A DNA stretch of 8,863 nt from Spirulina sp. DLM2.Bin59 (GTDB lineage: Bacteria > Cyanobacteriota > Cyanobacteriia > Cyanobacteriales > Spirulinaceae). Every line of letters begins with the position of its first letter. Within the stretch, counting starts at the first letter, position 1. The position numbers were made by a program, and so were the translations under genes. Of the stretch, positions 1-4,938 are shown piece by piece. The stretch covers positions 1 to 8,863 of the forward strand of contig RECT01000361.1 of the NCBI GenBank assembly GCA_007693875.1. Reading direction: 5' to 3'. The notes beneath the pieces are model-generated. The model was not told the origin of the DNA. It searched no databases and worked only from the letters and a program-made list of their open reading frames with translations.

Positions 1-1092
1 CGTCGTAAGTCGCCTCCCCTCATCGCCCCCCTGACCATAGTGGAGGACGCGGCTTTGTTGGGTAATTAACCCATATTTCATCGCGGTGAATTGGGGGGTG
101 ATATCGAGGCTGGGTTCTGGGCTAGGGAGTTGGTGGGTGAAGGGTACAGACTCATCAGCCCAGAGGATTTCGAGGGGAATCTGTAACGCTTGGGCGGTTT
201 GGCGGCTGTATTGGGGTTCGGTATCGGGGATCAGGCTTTGATAGCCGACGGTATAGGCTTGGAGTTGGCCGGGATTGAGGTCTTGGGCAATAGCCCCCAA
301 AATTCCCGAATCCAACCCCCCACTGAGCAAAATTCCAGCGGGCTGATCCGGGGGGAGGCGATCCGCTACCGCCGTTTTTAAATGTCCGTGAAAGGCTTCG
401 ATATAGTCCTGGGGATGGCGATACCGCAGGGGTTCCGGAACGGGTAAAGTCCAGTAACGGCGTACAGAAAGATCCTCAGGGGTAATGTGGAGTACATGGC
501 CCCCCGGTAAACATTGAATATCCTGAAACGTTGTGGTGTGGGGGTTGTGGTTGAAATCGCAGAGGAGAAAATCGGCGATCGCCTCTTCATTCAATGTCCC
601 CCTTACCCCTGGATGGCTGCGCAGGGGGGCGATGGCCGTACTCACCCCCACCAACGGCCCCACATGGGCGTAATACAGCGGCTTCACCCCCAACTGATCC
701 CGACCACACCAAAGCATTTCCTGCCGCCCATCCCAGAGGGCAAAGGCAAAATCCCCCTGAATCCGTTCTAAACAGGCTTCTCCCCAAGTCAGATAGGCCC
801 TTAACAATAGCTCCGGTTGCGAGACTGAAGCACTACAGCCCAAATCCCGCCGCAATTGCGCCACACCATCGAGGCGCACGGAACTCGTGAGGTACACTTC
901 CCCATCTAGGGTGAGGGGTTGGGGGCATTCGGGGCGGATGGCCAGCAGCCCATGACCGAGGGTTAGCTGTTCCCCTTGCCATAGGGTTTGGCGATCGGGG
1001 CCGGCAGGGATCAGGGCCGCCACCATGGATCGGAGGATCCCCGGATCGGCGGGTTCCCCATCCCGATGCCAGAGAGCAAACCAGCCGCTCAT
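1..1092 (-). CDS. Asparagine synthetase-like protein with degenerate glutaminase domain (partial, C-terminus beyond window)
   Basis: This open frame runs from the ATG at 1092 to the left edge without a stop (364 residues), against roughly 600 or more in the AsnB family. Residues 1-160 align with a class II glutamine amidotransferase domain: GDFAFALWD at 113-121 and GRDQLGVKPLYY at 130-141. Residues from about 230 form the ATP-pyrophosphatase synthetase domain, with the PP-loop SGGLDSG at 257-263 and GQGGDE at 353-358. The protein begins MSGWFALW where true AsnB has MCGI, so the nucleophilic Cys is Ser. LGHGLL replaces LGHRRL, LTSSVRLDG replaces the NGEIYN motif, and SQPE replaces SDTE. Glutamine hydrolysis is therefore probably lost. 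By family analogy it could be an ammonia-dependent amide or peptide cyclase, like beta-lactam synthetase or lasso-peptide cyclase; the substrate is unknown. Its start overlaps the channel stop (ATGA), so translation is probably coupled. The family is certain, the reaction is not. Confidence 0.85.
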   Translation of the reverse strand, partial: MSGWFALWHRDGEPADPGILRSMVAALIPAGPDRQTLWQGEQLTLGHGLLAIRPECPQPLTLDGEVYLTSSVRLDGVAQLRRDLGCSASVSQPELLLRAYLTWGEACLERIQGDFAFALWDGRQEMLWCGRDQLGVKPLYYAHVGPLVGVSTAIAPLRSHPGVRGTLNEEAIADFLLCDFNHNPHTTTFQDIQCLPGGHVLHITPEDLSVRRYWTLPVPEPLRYRHPQDYIEAFHGHLKTAVADRLPPDQPAGILLSGGLDSGILGAIAQDLNPGQLQAYTVGYQSLIPDTEPQYSRQTAQALQIPLEILWADESVPFTHQLPSPEPSLDITPQFTAMKYGLITQQSRVLHYGQGGDEGRRLTT

Positions 1093-1862
1093 GATTGTCC
1101 AGGGGGAGCAGGATGATGGCGAGCCGCACCCCGATCGCGGATCCGTTGCTTAATGGTTAGCTCCTGTTCTTGGCGTTTATGGGCAATGACCCAGGAAAGG
1201 ATCGTCGAAATCACCACCAGACTAAAAAACATCGCCGTAAAAATTTCCCCCACCGCCGCCAAACGGGCCAGGAAGGAATCGGCATGAATATCGCCATAAC
1301 CGACGGTGGAAAAGGTGACAAGGGAAAAATAGAGGGCATAGAGGCCCGGTGTGAGGCCGCTGAAATGGCTGGGATCATAGCGAACGAGTTCGCCGTAAAG
1401 ATTGGCAAACCCAAAAATGATCGTCAGTAACCCCAAGGCAAGGAGCAGCAGGACAGGGATAAATTGATTGAGGGAGGGGATGAATTGGTATTCTCGCAAG
1501 AGGCGATCCCCATACCGCCATTGCACCTCCTGATCCGTACCCGCCCCCTGGAGTAGTTCCACCATCAGCAGGATCACAAGGGTTAAGCCGCTGGCGATCG
1601 CCCCCAGGGCCAGGGTGAAACGCAGGGGGAAAAAGGCAGTGGGCCAAAGGGAAAGCAGGCTATTGGCGATCGCATAGCCCAAGCCCAGGGCCACCAACCC
1701 CGTCATCCATTGCCGCGCCCGAATCATCCCCCCAAACCGGGGATAACTTTTGATCTCCACCAATTCTAAATTTTGCCCTTTGGGATCCAGTTGGATGGCA
1801 ATGGCTTGGGCGATGGCCTCCACGAGGGCATCATGGCCATCGGTTTGGGGTGGATCACTCAT
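1089..1862 (-). CDS. Potassium-type ion channel with TVGYGD selectivity filter
   Basis: This 257-residue membrane protein carries a classical potassium selectivity filter, TFSTVGYGD, ending at residue 191. Hydrophobic helices lie at about 53-73, 80-104 and 134-156. A pore helix at 173-185 precedes the filter, and a last helix follows at about 205-227. The layout is therefore two helices in front of an Ion_trans_2 two-helix pore. The first 45 residues are soluble, and the C-terminal tail (228-257) is short, basic and without an RCK/TrkA-N domain, so no ligand-sensing module is visible. There is no arginine-rich S4 helix, which argues against voltage gating. It should sit in the plasma or thylakoid membrane and pass K+. 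It follows lepB by 14 bp and overlaps the synthetase-like gene by 4 bp. No clear Shine-Dalgarno precedes the ATG at 1862. The channel fold is secure; ion specificity is inferred from the filter. Confidence 0.88.
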   Translation of the reverse strand: MSDPPQTDGHDALVEAIAQAIAIQLDPKGQNLELVEIKSYPRFGGMIRARQWMTGLVALGLGYAIANSLLSLWPTAFFPLRFTLALGAIASGLTLVILLMVELLQGAGTDQEVQWRYGDRLLREYQFIPSLNQFIPVLLLLALGLLTIIFGFANLYGELVRYDPSHFSGLTPGLYALYFSLVTFSTVGYGDIHADSFLARLAAVGEIFTAMFFSLVVISTILSWVIAHKRQEQELTIKQRIRDRGAARHHPAPPGQS

Positions 1863-1876
1863 GGGAGAAAAGGGGG

Positions 1877-2434
1877 TTAAATGTCTGTACCAAGACGGTT
1901 AAAGGGGAAAAACCGCACGGCGGCGCGACCGATAATATTCTCTCTGGGAACTACCCCCCAGATATGGGAATCACAGGAGGCATTGCGGTTATCCCCTAGC
2001 ACTAAATAGCTATTGGGGGCAACGGTGACGGGGCCATGGGTGTAATTGGGCGGGGCTTTGGTGTAGTCTTCCGTGAGCGGCTCGCCATTAATATAAACCG
2101 TGCCTTCCTTGACTTCCACCGTTTCATTGGGCAGACCCACAATCCGCTTGATATAGGCATCCCGGATCGGTAGGGATTGGGGCCGCAGTGGATCGCATTT
2201 TGTGGCGGTGTCCGGGGGGTAAAAGACGATGATCTCGCCCCGCTGGGGAGGGTTGAAGCGGTAGGAGATTTTTTCGATCATGAGGCGATCGCCCACTTCC
2301 AACGTCGGCAACATCGATTCCGAGGGAATGTAGCGAGCTTCAGCGATGAATGTCCGGATCACGAGGGAAAAGAATAAACTTAACCCAATCACACTGGCAC
2401 TTTCGACCCAAAAATTGGTTGGTTTTTTCGACAT
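1877..2434 (-). CDS. lepB: Signal peptidase I
   Basis: This type I signal peptidase cleaves signal peptides from proteins exported by Sec or Tat at the outer face of the plasma or thylakoid membrane. The 185-residue protein is compact, as in other cyanobacteria. It has one N-terminal membrane anchor at about 12-30, then the catalytic serine motif IPSESM with Ser40. The general-base lysine is Lys96 in YIKRIVGLP. The conserved GDNRNASCDSHIWG box lies at 147-160 and helps shape the oxyanion pocket. This is the Ser/Lys dyad of E. coli LepB (Ser90/Lys145). The ATG at 2434 is the first possible start, since an in-frame TAA lies at 2441-2443. No strong ribosome binding site is seen. It is the first gene of the minus-strand cluster, and its upstream region is shared divergently with the acetyltransferase. 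Many cyanobacteria carry two lepB paralogues; which one this is cannot be told here. Confidence 0.95.
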   Translation of the reverse strand: MSKKPTNFWVESASVIGLSLFFSLVIRTFIAEARYIPSESMLPTLEVGDRLMIEKISYRFNPPQRGEIIVFYPPDTATKCDPLRPQSLPIRDAYIKRIVGLPNETVEVKEGTVYINGEPLTEDYTKAPPNYTHGPVTVAPNSYLVLGDNRNASCDSHIWGVVPRENIIGRAAVRFFPFNRLGTDI

Positions 2435-2463
2435 TGATGTTTAGCTGGGGGACGGTTGCCCGT

Positions 2464-2491
2464 TTGAAATTTTGCTCTATGCCCCTATTCT
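2464..2491 (+). promoter_or_regulatory. Candidate sigma-70-type promoter for the acetyltransferase
   Basis: TTGAAA at 2464-2469 (one mismatch to TTGACA) and TATTCT at 2486-2491 (4 of 6 to TATAAT) are separated by 16 bp in the short divergent space between lepB and the acetyltransferase. Transcription would start near 2498 and give a leader of about 15 nt that still contains the GGAG ribosome binding site. This is a consensus match by eye only. Confidence 0.35.
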
Positions 2492-2502
2492 GCCAAATTT
2501 CT

Positions 2503-2506
2503 GGAG
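2503..2506 (+). promoter_or_regulatory. Shine-Dalgarno site fixing the acetyltransferase start
   Basis: GGAG lies 6 nt before the ATG at 2513. Two in-frame TTG codons at 2507 and 2510 lie too close to this site to be used, so the ATG is preferred. Confidence 0.6.
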
Positions 2507-2512
2507 TTGTTG

Positions 2513-3010
2513 ATGATTCGCCTTGCCACCCCGACGGATTTACCCGCCATTGTCGCCATTTATAACCAGTCGATCCCCGGCCGCCAGGCCACGGCAGATC
2601 TTGAACCGATTACCGTGGAAAGCCGCCGGGATTGGTTTGCTGCCCATACCCCGGAAAAATATCCCCTCTGGGTGATGGTTAAGGGCGATCGCCCCATCGC
2701 CTGGCTCAGTTTCCAAGCCTTCTATGGCCGCCCCGCCTACGGGGCCACCGCAGAAATAAGCCTCTACATAGACTCATCTCAGCAACGGCAGGGTTTTGGC
2801 CGTCAATTACTGGAGTATGGTTTAGCCCAGGCTCCAGTGGTGGGGATCACAACGCTGTTGGGGTTTATCTTCGCCCACAACGCCCCCAGCTTGGCCCTGT
2901 TTGAGCAATACCAGTTTCAGGAATGGGGGTATCTGCCCCGCATCGCCCGCTTGGATGGCCGGGATGCGGATTTAGTGATTCTGGGGCGCAGGCTAGAAGA
3001 TTCGCCCTAA
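2513..3010 (+). CDS. GNAT N-acetyltransferase, phosphinothricin/methionine-sulfoximine acetyltransferase type
   Basis: This 165-residue single-domain GNAT protein transfers acetyl from acetyl-CoA to an amine. It starts with the family's typical MIRLATPTDLPAIVAIYN. TADLEPITVESRRDWF at about 28-42 and WLSFQAFYGRPAY at 64-76 are hallmarks of the phosphinothricin/methionine sulfoximine acetyltransferase (PAT-like) branch. The acetyl-CoA pyrophosphate loop is QRQGFG at 91-96 (Q/R-x-x-G-x-G/A), followed by LLGFIFAHNAPSLALFEQYQF, the usual beta5-alpha4 region. Its length fits the family. In chromosomes such enzymes generally acetylate glutamate analogues or methionine derivatives; the natural substrate here is not known. 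The start is ATG 2513, backed by GGAG six bases upstream. It is divergent from lepB and is followed by the mobile-element hairpin remnant, so it is probably monocistronic. I am confident of the subfamily, much less of the substrate. Confidence 0.9.
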   Translation: MIRLATPTDLPAIVAIYNQSIPGRQATADLEPITVESRRDWFAAHTPEKYPLWVMVKGDRPIAWLSFQAFYGRPAYGATAEISLYIDSSQQRQGFGRQLLEYGLAQAPVVGITTLLGFIFAHNAPSLALFEQYQFQEWGYLPRIARLDGRDADLVILGRRLEDSP

Positions 3011-3040
3011 CACGGAAGTTCTAAAATCCCTCCAGAGAAT

Positions 3041-3069
3041 CCCCGTCGCTTTAGCGCGGGGAGTAGTCA
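3041..3069 (+). repeat. IS200/IS605-like right-end hairpin remnant
   Basis: CCCCG at 3041-3045 pairs with CGGGG at 3057-3061. Inside, CGCT (3047-3050) pairs with AGCG (3053-3056), leaving T3046 bulged and a two-base loop. The stem is followed by AGTAGTCAA. From general knowledge this layout resembles the subterminal hairpin at the right end of cyanobacterial IS200/IS605 elements, which also forms the 3' scaffold of TnpB guide RNA. No tnpA or tnpB frame is present nearby, so it would be a solo end or scar. It could alternatively act only as a terminator for the acetyltransferase, although no T-run follows. Confidence 0.4.
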
Positions 3070-3133
3070 AAGCGTGGCAGAAATCACCCGACCATACCCA
3101 CAAGGCAAAACCTTAGCCCAAGAGAGATTCCCC

Positions 3134-3161
3134 CTTCTGCCTTCTGCCTTCATCCTTCATC
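3134..3161 (+). repeat. Heptamer tandem repeat (CTTCTGC x2, CTTCATC x2)
   Basis: Four consecutive heptads lie in exact register: two CTTCTGC units (3134-3147) then two CTTCATC units (3148-3161), with a partial fifth beginning CTT. Heptanucleotide short tandem repeats (STRR) are an established feature of cyanobacterial intergenic DNA. This array sits about 70 bp upstream of fabI. Confidence 0.7.
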
Positions 3162-3186
3162 CTTGGGTCGATCGCGTCCCCTAAGT

Positions 3187-3215
3187 TTGATAGTCTAGAA
3201 GGTCAGCGTTATTCC
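3187..3215 (+). promoter_or_regulatory. Weak candidate promoter for fabI
   Basis: TTGATA at 3187-3192 (5 of 6 to the -35 consensus) is followed after 17 bp by TATTCC at 3210-3215 (only the TAT of TATAAT conserved). This would put the start of transcription near 3222, within ten bases of the ATG at 3232. The match is weak and rests on spacing and position. Confidence 0.22.
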
Positions 3216-3231
3216 CTTCTGTAAACCCACT

Positions 3232-4011
3232 ATGCTCCTAGACTTAACCGGCAAAAAAGCCCTGGTCACTGGCATTGCCAATAACCGCTCCATTGCCTGG
3301 GGTATTGCTCAACAGCTCCACGCAGCCGGGGCTGAAATTGGCGTTACCTATTTGCCCGACGAGGCCGGTAAGTTTGAGAAGAAAGTTCGCAACCTCGTTG
3401 AACCCCTCAATCCAACGCTGTTTTTACCCTGCAATGTCCAGGATGATGCTCAAATTGCCACCACATTCGAGCAAGTCAAAGCCCAATGGGGCAATTTCGA
3501 CATCCTGATCCATTGCCTCGCCTTTGCCAACCGCGATGATCTCACCGGAGAATTCGTCAACACCTCCCGCGATGGCTTTAAAACGGCGTTGGAAATTAGC
3601 AGTTATTCCCTGCCGGTGTTGGCCCAGGGGGCGCGGCCTTTGTTGAATGCAGGGGGGGCGATCGTCACCCTCACCTATTTAGGGGGGGTGAAGGTGATTC
3701 CCAATTACAATGTGATGGGGGTGGCGAAGGCGGCCTTAGAAATGAGTGTGCGGTATTTGGCGGCGGAGTTGGGGCCGCAAAATATCCGCGTTAATGGCAT
3801 TTCTGCCGGCCCGATCCGTACCCTCGCTTCCTCTGCTGTGGGGGGCATTTTAGACATGATCCACCATGTGGAAGCTACGGCTCCCCTGCGCCGCACGGTG
3901 ACACAAACGGAAGTGGGCAATGCAGCGGCGTTCCTCTGTAGTGATCTGGCCAGTGGGGTCACGGGGCAGATCCTCTATGTGGATTCTGGCTATGAGATTA
4001 TGGGGATGTGA
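3232..4011 (+). CDS. fabI: Enoyl-[acyl-carrier-protein] reductase (NADH)
   Basis: This enzyme catalyses the last reduction of each fatty-acid elongation cycle, turning trans-2-enoyl-ACP into acyl-ACP with NADH. The 259-residue protein has the length and layout of FabI. The cofactor-binding GIANNRSIAWGIA lies at 14-26, CNVQDD at 67-72 and the IHCLAFAN stretch at 93-100. The active site is TYLGG...IPNYNVMGVAKAALE, giving Tyr149, catalytic Tyr159 and Lys166, which match E. coli Tyr146, Tyr156 and Lys163 with a constant offset of three. The substrate-binding loop follows SAGPIRTLA (191-199). The YVDSGYEIMGM C-terminus is typical. It is a divergent short-chain dehydrogenase with the FabI-type spacing (Tyr-x6-Lys). 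No clear ribosome binding site precedes the ATG, which is frequent in cyanobacteria. Two runs of seven G lie at 3652-3658 and 3682-3688, yet the frame is intact. Identification is firm. Confidence 0.96.
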   Translation: MLLDLTGKKALVTGIANNRSIAWGIAQQLHAAGAEIGVTYLPDEAGKFEKKVRNLVEPLNPTLFLPCNVQDDAQIATTFEQVKAQWGNFDILIHCLAFANRDDLTGEFVNTSRDGFKTALEISSYSLPVLAQGARPLLNAGGAIVTLTYLGGVKVIPNYNVMGVAKAALEMSVRYLAAELGPQNIRVNGISAGPIRTLASSAVGGILDMIHHVEATAPLRRTVTQTEVGNAAAFLCSDLASGVTGQILYVDSGYEIMGM

Positions 4012-4032
4012 TCCTCTGCCCTCACCCTAAAT

Positions 4033-4055
4033 CCCTCTCCCAGAACGGGAGAGGG
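4033..4055 (+). repeat. 9-bp inverted repeat after fabI, possible terminator
   Basis: CCCTCTCCC (4033-4041) and GGGAGAGGG (4047-4055) form a perfect 9-bp stem around the five-base loop AGAAC, starting 22 bp after the fabI stop. The surrounding stretch (CCCTCACCCTAAAT before, ACTTTG after) resembles a dispersed repeat seen in many cyanobacterial genomes. No continuous T-run follows, so a strict Rho-independent terminator is doubtful, though the stable hairpin could stop or protect the fabI transcript. Confidence 0.6.
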
Positions 4056-4102
4056 ACTTTGAGATTGTTTTGTAGGATTGTTGAAACAAACGATAAATTG
4101 CC

Positions 4103-4726
4103 ATGCAACTGAGCGATCGCCCCACCACTATCCCAGCCAACCGCACCGCCACCGTCCAACGCACTACCGGTGAAACCGATGTCACCGTTAGCCTCAACCT
4201 CGATGGCACGGGGCAATGCCGCAGTAAAACCGGCGTGCCTTTCCTCGATCACATGATCCATCAAATTAGCTCCCATGGCTTAGTCGATTTAGATATTCAT
4301 GCCCATGGGGACTGGGAAATTGATGATCACCACACCAATGAGGATGTGGGGATTACCTTGGGGATGGCCTTGGCCAAGGCCTTGGGCGATCGCAAGGGCA
4401 TTCATCGCTTTGGCCATTTCATCGCCCCCCTGGATGAGGCATTGGTGGAAGTGGTGCTGGATTTTTCCGGCCGGCCCCATCTCAGCTATGGGTTAGAAAT
4501 TCCCACCCAACGAGTGGGCAACTACGATACGCAACTGGTGCGGGAATTTTTCGTGGCGATCGTTAACCATAGCCAGTTAACCCTCCATATTCGCCAATTG
4601 GACGGGATCAATTCCCACCACATCATTGAGGCCACCTTCAAAGCCTTTGCCCGTGCCCTACGGATGGCGGTGGCGATCGATCCCCGTCGCGCCCAGGAGA
4701 TCCCCAGTTCCAAGGGCGTGCTTTAA
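4103..4726 (+). CDS. hisB: Imidazoleglycerol-phosphate dehydratase
   Basis: This enzyme converts imidazole-glycerol phosphate to imidazole-acetol phosphate, the seventh step of histidine synthesis in the cytoplasm, using bound Mn2+. The protein has 207 residues, the size of the stand-alone plant and cyanobacterial enzyme, with no HisN-type phosphatase domain. The two-fold repeated metal-binding pattern is clear. FLDHMIHQISSHG lies at 48-59 and DDHHTNEDVGI at 74-84. LDEA is at 110-113 and HHIIEATFKA at 172-181. FSGRPHL at 121-127 is a further family signature. The ATG at 4103 is followed at once by a HIP1 octamer (4113-4120). No other his gene is adjacent, as is normal for cyanobacteria, whose histidine genes are scattered. 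It lies 91 bp after fabI, beyond the inverted repeat, so it probably has its own promoter, but none is clear. Identification is firm. Confidence 0.97.
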   Translation: MQLSDRPTTIPANRTATVQRTTGETDVTVSLNLDGTGQCRSKTGVPFLDHMIHQISSHGLVDLDIHAHGDWEIDDHHTNEDVGITLGMALAKALGDRKGIHRFGHFIAPLDEALVEVVLDFSGRPHLSYGLEIPTQRVGNYDTQLVREFFVAIVNHSQLTLHIRQLDGINSHHIIEATFKAFARALRMAVAIDPRRAQEIPSSKGVL

Positions 4727-4750
4727 GGTTGGTCGTACCCCAAGCAAACC

Positions 4751-4801
4751 GGGGCGAAAAATTTTTGTGCCTACGGCAGGCTTACGCCAACGCCCCTACG
4801 G
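4751..4801 (+). repeat. 51-bp palindromic repeat, copy A (upstream of fur)
   Basis: This copy starts 24 bp after the hisB stop and matches the copy at 5502-5552 at 46 of 51 positions, in the same orientation. Outer arms GGGGCG (4751-4756) and CGCCCC (4791-4796) are complementary. Between them lie an A5T5 stretch and an inner hairpin, TGCC-TAC-GGCA (4768-4778). The outer arms and the A5T5 core are shared with the palindrome at 8457-8478. It has the look of a short non-autonomous mobile or extragenic palindromic element. Confidence 0.75.
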
Positions 4802-4803
4802 CC

Positions 4804-4845
4804 ATTTCCCATCCCCCGTTCCCCATTCCCTGTTCCCCATCCCCC
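4804..4845 (+). repeat. Degenerate heptamer tandem repeat, consensus (A/G)TTCCCC
   Basis: Six heptads in unbroken register cover 42 bp of pyrimidine-rich sequence. Each begins A or G, then T, and is otherwise almost all C, with the unit GTTCCCC occurring twice (4818-4824 and 4832-4838) and ATCCCCC twice (4811-4817 and 4839-4845). This fits the STRR class of cyanobacterial heptanucleotide repeats. It follows directly on repeat copy A and ends just before the Fur box. Confidence 0.65.
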
Positions 4846-4850
4846 CAACA

Positions 4851-4865
4851 AGATAATCATTCTCA
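4851..4865 (+). promoter_or_regulatory. Fur box upstream of fur
   Basis: The 15-mer AGATAATCATTCTCA matches the 7-1-7 Fur operator TGATAATNATTATCA at 12 of the 14 defined positions, the mismatches being the first base and the twelfth. It lies 74 bp before the fur start and upstream of the candidate promoter. This suggests autoregulation by Fur, as known for Anabaena furA. A further half-site, TGACAAT on the minus strand (4908-4914), overlaps the -10 region. Confidence 0.65.
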
Positions 4866-4879
4866 ATTAATCAAAAATG

Positions 4880-4909
4880 TTGCAACTAAGGGATCCAACC
4901 CCTTATCAT
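4880..4909 (+). promoter_or_regulatory. Candidate fur promoter with embedded inverted repeat
   Basis: TTGCAA at 4880-4885 (4 of 6) and TATCAT at 4904-4909 (5 of 6 to TATAAT) are 18 bp apart. The spacer holds a perfect inverted repeat, TAAGGG (4887-4892) with CCCTTA (4900-4905), whose right arm runs into the -10 element. The -10 also overlaps the imperfect palindrome CTTAT...ATAAG (4902-4919). Both are candidates for operator sites. Evidence is consensus matching by eye. Confidence 0.4.
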
Positions 4910-4938
4910 TGTCAATAAGTTGAATTTTCTGAGAATTG

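Noticed and set aside
594..890. Open frame of 98 codons on the plus strand
   Set aside because: It lies antisense to the well-supported synthetase domain, has a proline/histidine-rich low-complexity composition and no family resemblance.
833..1129. Open frame of 98 codons on the minus strand bridging channel and synthetase
   Set aside because: It is out of frame with both recognisable proteins, rich in Pro, Arg and Gly, and simply a shadow of the synthetase gene start.
1170..1430. Plus-strand frame antisense to the channel
   Set aside because: The channel with its TVGYGD filter explains this stretch; the antisense product has no domain features.
3134..3161. CRISPR-like array
   Set aside because: The units are adjacent heptamers without spacers, so it is a tandem repeat and not a CRISPR array.
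4064..4102. Promoter for hisB (TTGTAG...GATAAA)
   Set aside because: The elements are poor matches and would place the transcription start almost on the start codon; too weak to list.
4626..4856. Frame running from hisB through repeat A and the heptad array
   Set aside because: It begins inside hisB in another frame and then translates non-coding repeats; the proline-rich product reflects the C-rich array.
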